A stretch of DNA of 64,000 nt, taken from positions 434,001 to 498,000 of the forward strand of contig JAECYW010000034.1 of assembly GCA_023014335.1 (NCBI GenBank), in the 5' to 3' direction. The notes under the pieces were generated by a model. It had not been told where the DNA came from, did not search any database, and saw nothing but the letters and a program-made list of their open reading frames with translations. This stretch comes from Galerina marginata (lineage: Eukaryota > Basidiomycota > Agaricomycetes > Agaricales > Galerinaceae). Positions within the stretch are counted from its first letter, which is position 1. Each line of letters begins with the position of its first letter. Position numbers and translations under genes: made by a program. Below, piece after piece: positions 10,901 to 23,008 of the stretch.

Positions 10901-11975
10901 AGCTGAGGATCAAATGATTCTCGACAGCACCGCTCAACAGGAAGATATTGGACCGATTGTCGGTGCAGGCATGGCTGAAGTCACATCGTCGATAAATCGG
11001 CGCTACCAAATAGGTAGCCAAAAGCTGATAAAAATTGTTCATGGCATGGCCTGTTATGAGCATGAGGGGGAAAGGTTTATCAGTAGGAATGTCAACTCTG
11101 CGCTGGAGACTCTTCTCCTGGTAGGTTTTCTTAATTTAAATATCCAACAACCTTCTGAATATTTCCCAACTTTTGACACGATGTGGTCTTTCCTTTAGAA
11201 TCTTGCCGAAGAATGTGTTCACCAAGCATTCTCATTTGAACAGAATGAATATATGCCGTTGGAGCCATTGGCGATTGAGCAAAAACAAACTCTTCTACAA
11301 GACCGTCTAGGAGTTACCAATCCTCCTCCTGACGTTTCCATAATGTCTGTGGCACAAAGACTCGCCTTTTATGGACAAAGCGGTGCACTAGTCGCATATG
11401 ACCACCTCGTAGCAAAGTCCCATGCCGTTCAGGTCAACAAAAAAGACATCCAGAAGGCTGACATAAAAGCGGAGCAATTAATCAAGAAAAAAAGTGCAGC
11501 TAAGCAGCCTAAAGCTAGTCCTGTCCCACCCCCTCCCTCCCAACCTGTCCCGCCCCCTCCCTCCCAGCCTGTCCCGCCCCCTCCTTCCCAACCGGGATTA
11601 AGACCAAGAAGGTTGCGGAAGGATCGCCCTAGTACTATGGCCCTGAGTCCTGTAGCTGCAGACTCTCTAGATCAACCAGACCCTCCCACCTCTCTCACAT
11701 CAAAACCAAAGAGGGCCCGGGCTGCATCGTCATCTGGTGCTACCAAATCACCAGTGTCCAAAAAAAGCAAACACCAGGAAGCTCCGTCACAGGGGGAGGG
11801 AAACAATAGTGAGGAACCTGATGTCCAAAGTGAGGCTAACGACATAGATGCATCCGCCGCCACCTCATTATTAGACATAAAGATGAGTGGGGACAGCGAC
11901 TCTAACGACGACGACGACGACACTTCATTACCTCAAATTCCCTCTCCAACGAAGAGCCTGAGTGAACAAGAATAG
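7998..11975 (+). CDS. Unknown protein with ParB/sulfiredoxin-like GHHR motif, Pro-rich and acidic C-terminus
   Basis: Splicing gives about 1,099 aa. Exons I can join in frame: 8387-9011, 9084-9880, 10027-10209, 10257-11120, 11199-11975, with GT..AG introns of 47-146 nt. A 5' part of 7998-8006 and 8130-8174 (MSS then KKPNASDKLSKKRNK) is plausible but less sure. At about residue 160, GQIYTINGHHRIALDKK (bases 8792-8842) resembles the DG-x-x-x-x-GHHR-x-x-A signature of the ParB/Srx fold. The preceding stretch with Q, N and SFPRAKF fits the strand and helix before it. A middle of about 650 aa is not recognised. Near residues 948-971 PVPPPPSQ is repeated three times, encoded by three near-identical 24-bp units (11,520-11,591). 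The tail is Ser/Asp-rich with a DDDDD run, suggesting a nuclear, flexible end. Function is unknown; ParB/Srx-type ATP or nucleotide chemistry is only a possibility. No stops or frameshifts interrupt it, so it looks alive. Confidence 0.75.
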
Positions 11976-12453
11976 AGAGCTTAGCTTATTTAGATTTGGT
12001 ACATGTCTATCTCATATCAAGTATTTGCGTTAATCATGAATGTTGTCCTCTTGCTCAGTTTGTACAGTCTGTAGTACCTGTTAGATGTATACCTGCACCA
12101 CGTCTTGATTTGGAATATTTACTCGGTTATTCGGTGGGCTGCTGTGCCGGGGCCCCGGCATCATCTACCCATAAAAATGTCTCAGCTTCATGGACAATGT
12201 CAATGGAATAAGTCTGGCAGAATCAGTGCACTCCTCCCTCCTCCTGATAGTCGAGCTCCTTCTTGTTTGTCCACGGTAAACTTACCAGACGAGGCCGTGA
12301 ATCGTTTGCTTGCTGATTGTAATTGGTTGGTTAATAAATGTTTGAACGCGCCGCGATGTTGATCAGCCGCCGTGTAGACGGGTGTAGAGGGTGTAGTAGT
12401 CACACCTGACCAGGCGTCGAAAGTATACTTATGATTCTGGGGGCAACCGCAAC
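11976..12453. other. Downstream region of the ParB/Srx-like gene
   Basis: No gene or clear terminator was seen. Short ORFs on both strands lack domains. Confidence 0.3.
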
Positions 12454-12665
12454 ACTTTTGCCACACGTGATCTTGTGTCTTGTGTCAAAAGTGTTGCAGT
12501 GGCTATGCGGCCGCCCCCAAAGGCACTTCTGCCTCACCGCGCGCGGTGACAAATGCGACACTACTATTGACGAAATTGGTTTTGTTGGAAAGAATAAGAT
12601 CTACACCTTTGAATTCCAAAAGAATTTGAGTGAATTAAGTGTGTTAATGTAGAAGGATAACCTCG
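12454..12665 (+). repeat. Dispersed repeat, copy of 42,773-42,972
   Basis: Both copies start with a hairpin built on TTTTGCCACA..GTG..CAAAAGT and run through AAATTGGTTTT, AAGAATAAGA, TGAATTC, AATTTGAGT and TGTTAAT to a shared AGAAGGATAACCTC. Similarity is patchy. One copy lies about 480 bp after the ParB/Srx-like gene, the other about 390 bp after the JmjC gene, in the same orientation. Confidence 0.6.
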
Positions 12666-13439
12666 TACTTAGTGAGCGCAAGTGTGTTGACCTGGCAGAC
12701 TGAAACCAATATTCAATGGGTAAAAGTTAACCCCTCGCTGGGAAAAAAATAAGGTGGATAGATATAAATTTCAGCTATCAAACGCGCTCACAATCAAGTC
12801 AATATGTTGTAATTTCGTTAAGAAATTATTCTTGCAGTTAAATTTAACGTTACCTGCTGTACACGCTCGTTATCCGGCCAAATCTTGCGAATAAAGTTAT
12901 ATTCAACTGTAAATTGGGGTACCTTATACTATAAGTTAACAGTGTCATAATGCGTGAAAAAATCGTTGAGAAACCGTGAAAACGCGGTATGTTCTCCTCA
13001 TGTACTGCAATTTCGTACATCTCACTCTTATTTGATGGTTAGGCCACAGGGACATCTCGTTTTGGGGCTAAGTATGGTTTCTAGTTAATGAAAATATAGT
13101 CTGAGGTCATGGACCAAGTAACCCACTCAGGAGGCTTGTTCATGGGTATTTATTTCCTGGCATCATGCACAAATCATACGTTGCTCTACACTATATTACC
13201 GTGACGTACCTAATATTTGTAGTCAACGTGTATTTACAAGTAACCCTAGGTTACCTTCTCTAATCTTCCCACCGCGCTCACATGAATTTTGGGTACGTCG
13301 CTCAAGTGAAAGTGATAAGTAAAATTGTCCTACTGTGGGAAGTGTCAAGTCAAGTGCGGAACATGAATGATTTTTTGAGCAAGAAACAAAAATCAGCAAT
13401 AACAACGATGAAAATCTATCACACTTGCAAAATAGTAGT
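12666..13439. other. Intergenic, no supported gene
   Basis: AT-rich, with short unrecognised ORFs only. The last 150 bp (ACAAAAATCAG at about 13,386) resembles 29,325-29,345 and belongs to the next repeat. Confidence 0.35.
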
Positions 13440-13610
13440 TAGTATGAATATGTATATGGCATTCAGCGAGGACAAGGAAGGCGAGTGAACAGGCAAACAA
13501 AACTTAGACTGACCAACCAGCGACGTTAATCTGGGCTACTTTGGACAAAATGGAGCGGGGGACACTTGCCATTCATCCCGGGAACGAGCGAGTGTCATGA
13601 CGTGCCTCCA
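13440..13610 (+). repeat. Dispersed repeat, copy of 29,378-29,690
   Basis: Shared words in order are GGCATTCAGCGAG, AAGGAAGGCGAGTGA, AACTTAG.CTGACCA, GGCTACTTTG, ACAAAATGGAGCGG and ATCCC.GGAACGAGCG. The 29-kb copy carries about 155 bp more in the middle, which may be an insertion there or a loss here. Confidence 0.65.
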
Positions 13611-14499
13611 ATGCCTCAGCATCCAGGGGTTAAATTTCTACTGAGACTGGTCTTTCATCATTGTTTTGTCAATAAGAAGAGAAGAAAAACCCACCTAGAT
13701 AACTCAGACTCCAGAGAAACGGTGGTACACTGCTTCGTATATGTCATCGGCGCCGAGGTTGACCTCGCTTGGGAATGGTTTGAGTAACGGTAACAAAGAC
13801 CCTTTCTCAACCTAGGATCCACTTTGGTGTTCGTTATTCAGGATCTGTCAATATTAGAATGTTGGCGGCATCATAAAACTATAATATTATCGAAGTCGAC
13901 TGTCACGTCAGACCTGAAGAAAAGGTAACCGTAACCGTACACCCTACAGGTAATAAATAGATAAGTCGGCAGGAAAGTCCGTGGTCAATCCAACCCCCGT
14001 CACACCACTGGCAACTACAACAATACCGATCATAAGTCTAATAAAAGATCCACAAACAAACAAAAACTCACGTTTAGGCTATCATAACCCCGACGGTAGA
14101 ACAATAGCAGCGCACATCCTCCATCTTGTCGGTGCCAGGCCTGTAAAGGTAGTCTCTTTTGACTCCGGGCAGTAGATGACTTCAATAGCGGGACTGAACG
14201 ACATTCCTTATGCGAACCTCTCAGAATCCCGCGTCGCTCAGGCCCGCCCTACCCGTCCAGAAAAAATCATAACGGAGATAATTAGAGCGTATAATTTACT
14301 AACCCGGTCTAGACCAAATCTGTCGCCATAGCCTGCCCATCTCCGTTACTCACCACCACTGACATCGACATACTCCAAATCGCCGATAAGAGTGGAGCTG
14401 GGGCGTGTTCAGCTCCAGCTCAAGCAGCCACCGGGACACCAGGATGGACTGGCGGACTGGAAGCATACAAGCGCGGTTGAACGGTATTTGTACTGTGGG
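13611..14499. other. Intergenic, no supported gene
   Basis: No recognisable coding signal, repeat or structure in either strand. Confidence 0.3.
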
Positions 14500-15950
14500 T
14501 TTCATATCTGGACGGGAAAAGGGGTCGCCAAACCAAACCGAATCAAATGCAAACGATAACAACTGCCCTTCCGACCTGCGAGCACGCCCCCTTCAATTAG
14601 CCTCCTTTGCTGATGGTTATCAACGGAGCACATTTTCCTCCTTCTCGTCCTCGGCCCCATCCTCACCCAGGTCGACGGATAGAAGAAAACGAATAGGAAA
14701 GGAAGAAAAACCCCCAAAAAAACCCTCCCTACAAAATGTCAGAAGCAGGACCACGTCACCAAACGCCCTGTGCTCCTGCTCCTGTTGCTCTTGCTGGTAA
14801 TGGCGGTCATCCCACATACCAGCATCCCACATCACAAACCACCAACAAAGGCAGGCAGATAAAAAAGCTCCAAAGAAAGGCCGCCAAAAATATGAAATAT
14901 CCAATAACCCAAACGTCGAAAACGAATCTTCTGGGAGGATAGAAGAGAAGAAAAAACATGGGGGAAATCCAATGGAAGCACCGAAACAGAGAGAGGGGGG
15001 AGAAGGAAAAGGCAACAAGGCAAAATGTTGAGGAAGAGGACAAGCTAAAGCACGAGAAGAGAGGTTCGGCCACGTCACCCAGCGTCCAACTCCAACTACT
15101 CGTGGACCTCGCGCAGCTCTCTTGTTTTCGACTCCAAAGACCTGCTCGTCATCGCGACCACCAAAAAACAAAGCTGGACAGAAACTCAAAAGAAATCTCG
15201 CCCTGAAATCTCGCAGGAGATATTCAACATAACCCAAGCGTCGAAAACACGTAGATAGCGTAGACAGCCAGATGATCTCCTCTTAAAAGGAATAGAAGAG
15301 AAGAGGGAGAAATACGGGAGGAAATCCGTTGGAAGAACAATGAAAGAGAGAAAGGAGAGAAGAATGAAAAGACAACCAAGACAAAAATAAGACAAAGAGA
15401 GAAAGCCCGCCCAAAAACTAAACGTTGAGGACCAGGGCGAGCCAAAGCACGAGAAGAGAAGAGAGGGTCGACCTTCTAACCTCCTTGCCCTCGTCCTCAG
15501 CCTCAGCCATGCCCTCTGACTTGCTGGTCTTTGCCCTAGCCACGATGGTGTCGAAGGACCGTCCGAGCCAAGGACCAAAAACCAAAAAACTGATCAAAAA
15601 CAGGACGCCAAACATCGACCACCGAACATCAAGAAAGCGAACGAAAACAAAGCAAGAACGAGAAATCGGAGCCAGCACCCCAAAGCGACAACCACGACCA
15701 AAAGCCAAAACCAAAAACCGATCAAAAAAAAGACACCAAACATCGACCACAGTAAAAGAAAGCGAAAAGAACGAAAACGAGAACGAGAAACAATAGCCCA
15801 ATACCAAGGGCGAGGGCGACACAAAAGAAACCACTACAACACAAAAAGAAAAATCACCCTTATCTTCTCCCTCTCCCTGATTATCGCCCCCACCTGACGC
15901 AACCCCAGCCGACACGACACCCATAGAAAGGCAAGCTAAGCATAAACTGC
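14500..15950. repeat. T-depleted repeat block A
   Basis: The + strand is dominated by A, C and G with very little T (for example CGAAAACAAAGCAAGAACGA). It contains modules such as GATATTCAACATAACC..GTCGAAAAC, GAAGCAGGACCACGTCACC, and an array based on GATCAAAAA..ACCAAACATCGACCA given twice (about 15,590 and 15,720). The modules recur in block B (18,990-21,480) and block C (24,830-26,190). Long ORFs on the minus strand here are by-products of T-poverty and are not called as genes. Confidence 0.6.
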
Positions 15951-16010
15951 CCCGAAACGGGTTTCATCGCGCCTGTCTTCTTGAGTGGTGGGCTCTTCGG
16001 CTTCAGGGGT
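15938..16010 (+). repeat. Direct repeat of 26,172-26,240
   Basis: AAGCATAAAC..GAAA.GGGTTTCATCGC.CCTG and GGGCTCTTCGG are shared, about 10.2 kb apart and in the same orientation. Each copy sits at the same side of a T-depleted block (A and C), so these blocks share a history with their flanks. Confidence 0.6.
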
Positions 16011-18989
16011 CTTGAGTCATTCGCGCGCATGATCAGAGGATGAGACGCTGCGTTGAACAGCCCAGAATAGATAGGCGCGACTTGGGACTTGGTCGTTCAA
16101 GGAAGCGATGTACAAGACCTTGGCCTAGATAGTTCAAAAGAACGAGTTAGACATGAAACTCATAGACGAACGTTGAAAGAATGTAACCTAGGCCATGGCC
16201 TAACACGTTCTGCAAGGCCTTGGCATACGCCTTAGAAACTGCTCTCCGTGTTCTACAGAAAGGCATCATCAGTTACGATCCAACATATACAATACATGAT
16301 AACTCACCCGGAACTCGAACAACTCCCTCGCAGCCGTCGACTCGAAATGCTACAAGGGTTCAACGTCAGCATATCAACCAATCGATTAACACAACACATA
16401 CCTGCAGACAAGGCCCAACCAACGTGCTCGAGCTCAAATACCTCAACGGGCCAAGATGTATACCACACAGCGCCAACAAACATACGCGCTGCACCTTTCT
16501 TGGGGCAGCAGCACCGCCCACACCGAGCCTAATGGAAGAGGGAAGGAATCCGCCCCCGTACCCATCGGCAGGGCCTCCTGGTGCTGACGGAATTCTTGGT
16601 TTTGTGAAGTCACAATATGCCCGTCCCGCATTAGTCTGTTCAGCAAGTGAGTGCTAACGGTTGAGCCTTGGGGGTGCGTGGAGACAAATATTGCGTCGGC
16701 AGGTCAGCCACCCATTCTTCGTTGGCTTGCAGGTTGGCGTACAATCTGTCCAAGAAGAGGCCACGTCAGACGATCAGACGACGTTCTGAATTAGAAAGAT
16801 GACAACACACCTCTCGACCCACTTCTCAATGGTCCCATCTCCCTCCAACGGGATCTTGCTGATCTTCTCCAGCTGTGCTCCATGTTCGCGGTCAGGGACT
16901 GTTCTGTCATATTGGCGAACTTTGTACTCGTGCCAGTTGGCTGTAAATGAGAGAGATATCAAAAATGTAGAACAAAATGGGATGTCGTCGCAAGGAGCAC
17001 ATACCTCGCCAAGAACAGTACGAATCACACCAGGAAACCACCCATGCACACTGATAACCACCACTCTTCGACATCCGCGCAACACATCCTTCATGACATC
17101 CATGCCTCCATCAACACCACTAGCCATGGAGTTAAACTTCGACAGAGCCGGCGCACCAAATGGCAAAGGGCTTGAACTTTCTTGAGTCTGAACCAGAACT
17201 CGAAATAGATGCAGTATCCAAAGCATCCTGAACTCTCTAAACCGTTCCTGCCTCTCTCGGTCCAGCAAAACCGACACCGACTCAGTGGCGCTGCTCTCTC
17301 ACTTCTCGCCCAAGACGAGTACCAGGCGGCAAGCTACTCTCTCGCGCCCGTTCTTCGCCACCCCACCTGCACCAGCACCAGCAGCCGCATCTTTGGCGAA
17401 CAGAACCCCACTTACAAACTTCATCAGCTTCCCTGGACTTGGGTACCACCCACGGAGTCGGACGCAGAATTCATCGAATTAGCTTCCTTAATCGAACCAA
17501 GCTTAGTCGCATCGAGAATGCCTGCAGCCAGAGTATTGCCAGCCACCTCTGTCTCCACCCCTCTCACCCCCTCTTCCATGAGCTCCGTTCCATTCCCAGC
17601 TCTCTTCACCTCGTCCTCATCCCCGTCTGTAATCGCACCGACATTCCCACCTGCGCCGTATCCCAAGGCCTTGACCATCAACGACTTCGAGCTGAAGAAC
17701 GACGCCTAGCCTGAGGAGTTCGTCTCGATCATGGACATGACAGGATTGGCGTTCAAGGCCAAGTTGAAGTTCGATGCTGGGTCGTCGACGGTAGGACCAA
17801 CAGCAGCAGGTGCTAGTGCCAATGAATATGAATCGGCATCCTTAGTCTCATCCGGAGCATCTGTAGGTTGATCTCCAGAAAAATTGCCTGCCTTAATTTC
17901 GTCCCGAGGCTCCGTTGCATTGTTGTCCACCGTAGCCTTGGGCTCTGTTGTACTGGTGGTTGAAGTCGAAGAATAACACCAAGACCACGGGTCCAACCAA
18001 GTCGACGTGGCCATCGTCCCGGTTAAACCCGTCCCTGTGGTCCCAGCAGTGGTTGTCGTCGTCGGCTCGGCCGTCAGGCTGGCGGTCATCAAGCCCTCTC
18101 AACCACGGTCGTGAACCTCCTCCTCAGGCACCATAGCGGCGGAACCAGAAGGGGCATCAGCGCCCTCCGCCACCAGCACCCGCTCGACCTCGTCCGTAAT
18201 CTGCAGCACCTCAGCATGCTTCTTCCGCTCAGCCTCGTCAAAGTCAGCGCCGGCGTCCGCAGCAGCAGGTGCACCAGCACCATCAGCAGCATGCTCAGCT
18301 ATCGTCGACGATGGAATCCACCCAACATAATCTCACCACGACGCCGATGAAGTCGAAGTTTTCTGCTGTTGTTGTCTCGTACCCTGCACCACGAGCGACA
18401 TGGGCGGTATCAGCGTTTCGATATCTCCTGAATCACGGTAAGACGCAGGAGTTCGAGAAGTCGCGGTTGTTGTTGAAGCATCAGCCGCAGAAGACGATGT
18501 CGTTGGCTGTTCTGTTGTTGATCCCGAGTTCGAACCCTCCAATTCCTGCACAACCAAATCTGCTCCATCTGCCAAAAGAACCGACAACCTCGCCTTCTCC
18601 ATGTCCCTCTGGATCTTAGAAGGTGTGACGGTAGAGGCAGACAAGCTCAACGGCGAGCTCGAATCCACCGACCCAGCCGATGACGAGGCGGCGGGCTGAA
18701 CGTGTGCGGAGGTTTTGGCATGGGCTACGTACAATAGTCTTGATGAGGAGGTGCCAGAGGAGGAAGAGGAGTCTTGAGGAGCAGGGCCAGGAGCTGTGAA
18801 AATAGAAAGGTCAGTTAGCAAATATACGATACGCGGGAGATAAAGCGGACCATCTGTAGCTTGAATAAAATTATTAGGAGAAGCCGTGGTGGTTTGTTCC
18901 GTTTAGACACTGCCCACAGCATCACCACCACTGGCACCAGAAGACGATAAACCGTTCGCCTTCGGATTTGGGCTGGAGTCGCGCCCTGG

Positions 18990-21480
18990 ACCTGATGAGA
19001 AGCAGAAGAAAGATCGTCAGGACCAGCACAAACACGACGAGTAAGAACAGGGCAAAGAAATGAAAAACCAAACCGGTGGAAAGAACGAAAGAAAATAAAA
19101 CGAAAAACGAAAGTGATCAGCAATGCCAGACGCTAAAACCCCAACACACATTCCTGCTGCCCGTCATCATCATCGTGGCGGACAGCGGGCACAGGAGCAA
19201 GGAGCAAGTCAAGTTGATCGACCTAAAACATCCTCCGCAAACAACCCGAAACGCCTAACACATCAAAAAGACGTCAAAAGCAAAACGAAATCCAGCTTGC
19301 CACCAAAATTTCTCGACGGAAAACGCAAGACACCTCCGAACGTTGGAACCTTCCCCTTCTCCTATCAACATTGGATAACGCAAGATAAAGAAGTTAACAG
19401 AAAACACCACGGGCAGCAAACTGCAAAGGCCAAACAAAGAATCAGCGACGACAAGGCAGCTCGCCAGCATCTTTCTCATAAACAAGAAATGTGCGGGAAA
19501 AGGCAAAGGCGAGAGCGGAAAGCAAATGAAAGGAAGGAAAAAAGGGCAGGAAACTCAAAAACGGATGAATCAGAACCAGAACTAGAACCAGGAGCACTTG
19601 AAAAGTTAATATCAACGACCCAGCATTCTCTTCGTCGTTCCCTGGTATCGCCCATCATCGAGGCGTTAACGAGAAGGAAACAGCGCATAATACCACCCAC
19701 AAACACCACCAACAGCAAAAAATGCGCCAAGAGGAAAAAGTCATGTCAACGATCCAACGTTTTCTTCTTCGTCGTCCTCTTGTAGCCGTCGTCGTTATCG
19801 CCCAACATCGACAACAGCGGAAGGACGAGAGACAACCAACAGCAAATAACGAAACACCATGGACAGCCGACAGCCAGATTGGGTCAACCAGCTCCAATCT
19901 TCTGAAGGAGAAAACCAACGACAAGCCAACAACCAGAACCACCAAACCCAGCCACAGAAAGAAAAAGAAGGGAGCAGAAGAGAAGAGAAAAGCGAGTAAT
20001 CTCAGAACAGAACAGAATCTCGCCCAACCAGACAAAACGTACCAAACCCGAACGATAACAACTGCCCATCCCGACGTGCGAGCATGCCCGTCATAACCAA
20101 CCTCCTTTACTAAGTGTCATCATCAACTAGTGATGATGACGTAGGAAAAAATAGAAACCCGCTAAACACAAAATAAACCGCATAAAACCGTCGAATGTCG
20201 AAAGCACAGCAAGAGCGAAACAAAGCACATCCTCTTCGTCTTCGTTCTCAACCAGAGTCCATCCAGGTCAACGGATAGAAGAACAGGACAAGAAAACGAA
20301 AACCTAGAAAGCCTCTCGCAAAATGTCAGAAGCAGTACCACGTCCGTCACCCAACAGTCCAACGGCGGGTGTTCCTGCTCGACATCCGTCCTCCGTCACC
20401 CCGCATAATGACCACCAACAACAAACGCAGCAGCAGGCAAAGACAAAACCCCAAAAGAAATATCGCCAATATACCTAAACGTCGAAAACACATCGACAGG
20501 CAGAGGCCAGATAATTTCCTCTTGAACGGATGGAGGAAGAGCCACAGGAGAAAATGAAACGAACAGAGGTGCTCCTGCTCGTCATGCCCGTCAACCCGCA
20601 TCATGCCAACCACAAACGAAGGCAAAGAGGAAAAAACCCCAAAAAAACATCAACCGAAACATGAAATATCCAACGTCGAAAAAGCATCAACACCAAGAAA
20701 CGAAGACGGATGTTCTGCTCCTGGTCGTCATCCGTCTTCCACCTCCGTCGCCGTCCTCCGTCCTCCGTCACCCCCATCATGACCACGACAGCCAGCCAAC
20801 ACAGGCAGAGAGACAACTGAAAACTGCAAACAAAACAAAAACGTCCAAAAACGCATCGACATTGTGATTCCTGAGGAATAGAAAAGAAAAGAAAAAAGGA
20901 GGAAATAAAAGCCAACCAAGACAAAAGGAAGAGAGGAGAAAGCCAGCACAAAAACATATGTTTGGGACTAGGACGACCCAATCCTCCATCCACCTTGTCA
21001 TCCACTGCTCGTCGCTTCTGCTGGTCGCCCTAGCCACAGCCAACACGCCCTACCGTCCAAGTACCAACGACCGCCGGCCAAGCAAAACTAAAAACCGATC
21101 AAAAAAAAGAAAGGCGTTCACAAAAAAAAAACATCGAACATCGACAGCCGACCGCCAACAACGAGAACGAGAACGAGCGAAAACGAGGAACAAAAGCCCA
21201 ACACACGAAAACGTCAAAAGACACTCAAAGTCTCAATCCGAAACCCAATCAAAACCAAAACCAAAATCGAAAAGCCAAAACACCACAAGAACGTGAAACA
21301 AAAGTCCAACACCCTAGAGCGACACAAAAGAAATCACCACAACCCCCAACGAAGCCACGAAAGAAAACATCATGGAAAACGTCAAAAGCACCCCAAGCTC
21401 TCCAAAAGAAAGAATAGAACTAAACTCTCCTAAAGAATAAAACCAAATCGAAACAAAAAAAGCGGGAAAAAGGGAAAACC
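18990..21480. repeat. T-depleted repeat block B, inside pseudogene copy A
   Basis: It has the same strand asymmetry and modules as blocks A and C. Examples are AATGTCAGAAGCAGTACCACGTC (first 20 bases from 20,321), AAACGTCGAAAACACATCGAC at about 20,476, and CCGATCAAAAAAAAG near 21,095. Copies of CCCGAACGATAACAACTGCC (20,047) also occur near 14,550 and 25,600. It separates two homologous exons on the minus strand, where it would read as a long pyrimidine-rich intron or insertion. Confidence 0.6.
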
Positions 21481-21503
21481 AAAAAAAAAAAAAAAAAAAA
21501 AAA
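21481..21503 (+). repeat. Poly(A) tract, 23 bases
   Basis: An uninterrupted run of 23 A on +, preceded by A/C-rich DNA. It lies exactly at the border between block B and the N-terminal exon of copy A, so it may mark an insertion end. Confidence 0.9.
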
Positions 21504-22007
21504 TTCACCCTCTTTCGAGGAAGGTAAAGACGGTGTGCTTCTGTGCTTCTTGGCGCGGGTTGGTGATTGGTGGGGTGTTGATGTTGAGGAGGTCGTAGTT
21601 GAGGCTGTTGACGTTGTGGTCCTGTTTGAGGAGGTTGAAGTGTGTTCGCACCACCCTCCTTCACCGTTCCTTCCTTTGCCCAGGCCGACTGTCGACGGGA
21701 CGGGGCAGGCAGGATACGATCCTGCTCCTGCTGCTGCGGCTGGGGGTGGATAAAGGCCATCCTCCTGTTCATTCACAGGCGTCGACTGCTCCGCTCGAAC
21801 AGGAGGAGCAGGAACGGCCCTCTTCGGTATCCTAGAAGGCGACGCGGAGGCGGAAGACGCTGACGCTGCGGATTCCCGGTCCCGGACGACCATCTTGCCG
21901 TTTGAGCGCGTCAGAGAGGAAAACCACGATTTAGTCGGGCTCTTGTCCTCTTTCGCCCTCTTTCGATCCACGTGTTGAGGTTGGATCATGGGATTGCGGC
22001 TCTCCAA

Positions 22008-23008
22008 GAAAGGTTGTGTGGTGACGTGGCAGAATTTTCAGAGATTGACATCGCTGGCGGCGGTCCTTAACATGGAGTGCTCAATAAATGTCGAGGCGAG
22101 TGATAGGAGGAAAAGAGGGCAAGTCGAACTCGAACGCTGATCGAGGTATTGTGAGCACCATGGGCACCAGCAGTACATGGAGGATAATAGCCAGTGATGC
22201 TATCTGTAGGATTCTTTGAAACTTTGAAGAGGCAACCTTGTTCCTCAAGGGCTTCATACAGATGAATGCTGGAAATGCCGGAGTTAGGCTTGAGGTCGAG
22301 GTAGGCGAGGTATATGTCTGAACCGTCTGAACCTTGGCACTGAAAATTGCTCCAGAAAAACTTCGAACTTGATCAAGTGTGTCGTGCGTGCGTTCGTCCC
22401 TCCTCCGCCTCCAGAAGGAGATTCGCAGGCACTTGGCGGTCGTACACAAGGAAGCTCCGACTCCGTACTACCGTAACAGCTCGACGTGAGGTTATAGCTC
22501 GCTTGAACTCCGACAGAAGTTTAGGTGATATCTGGAAATCAAACGATCTTTCGAAGGAGATAGGCAACTGGGTGTTAAATGCACCATTCGGGCAGGCTCG
22601 TGTGGAAAGAGGAACGGGGGAGTCGACTGTGATAAGCTGGCGGCAGGAGCAGAAGATGTAATAAGGCCAAGAGACGAGGCTAGTGCCTGGTCACCCTGAA
22701 GAATCAGCCAAACTTCTTACGAAAGACCCTCAAGGTCGAGAGCCTGAAGTTAATGCGATTATTGAGCCACTGGCCTACGTTCAGGAGGAAGCTGACAGCA
22801 TGAATGAGGATGATGAGTAAAAAAGGGCTAGATGCACATAGCTGAAAACTTACCTAACTCCATGTCCCTTCATTAAGGCGCAATTCCAGCAACAAGGAGC
22901 CGCAGCCAAGCGAATCTCTTTGCAATCCCAGTTGGCTCGATGCATAGGCCGAACACAAAGGTACCCCGAAAATGGCGAATCTTCAAGGTAGTCCCGTCGT
23001 GGGCTTGA
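22008..23008. other. Between the two hydrolase copies, no supported gene
   Basis: A 122-codon minus ORF (22,081-22,449) has a hydrophobic stretch (SLAIILHVLLVPMVL), but no homologous copy or domain supports it. The other ORFs are short. Confidence 0.3.

Larger units (their letters stand above)
16200..22007 (-). pseudogene. Decayed alpha/beta-hydrolase-like conserved fungal gene, copy A
   Basis: Read on the minus strand from 22,007. First comes an N-terminal exon (22,007-21,510) with KSWFSSLTRSNGKMVVRD and Ser/Pro/Thr-rich sequence, then T-depleted block B as intervening DNA. Middle pieces follow (18,793-17,420) with TPSKIQRDMEKARLSVLLAD, AEVLQITDEVERV, TSTWLDPWSW and ASFFSS. The hydrolase part (17,277-16,210) has RRVVVISVHGWFPG (17,029-17,046 for the last six), VLGEP after a spliced intron (about 16,941-17,006), KIPLEGDGTIE, then VSTHLLNRLMRDGHI and ALCGIHLGPLRYL. 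It is broken by a TAG at 17,706-17,708 where copy B has Trp, and by several frame changes. The elbow that I recall as HSQGS reads HPQGS. Family identity is from memory: a conserved fungal alpha/beta-hydrolase of unsettled role. It is very likely non-functional. Confidence 0.7.

Noticed and set aside
14620..15237. 205-codon minus ORF with hydrophobic, Phe-rich translation
   Set aside because: It lies in T-depleted repeat block A; the lack of T on + removes stops on minus. The aromatic composition follows the base bias and no domain is seen.
22081..22449. 122-codon minus ORF with a hydrophobic segment
   Set aside because: No domain, no homologous copy, and it lies between two pseudogenes.
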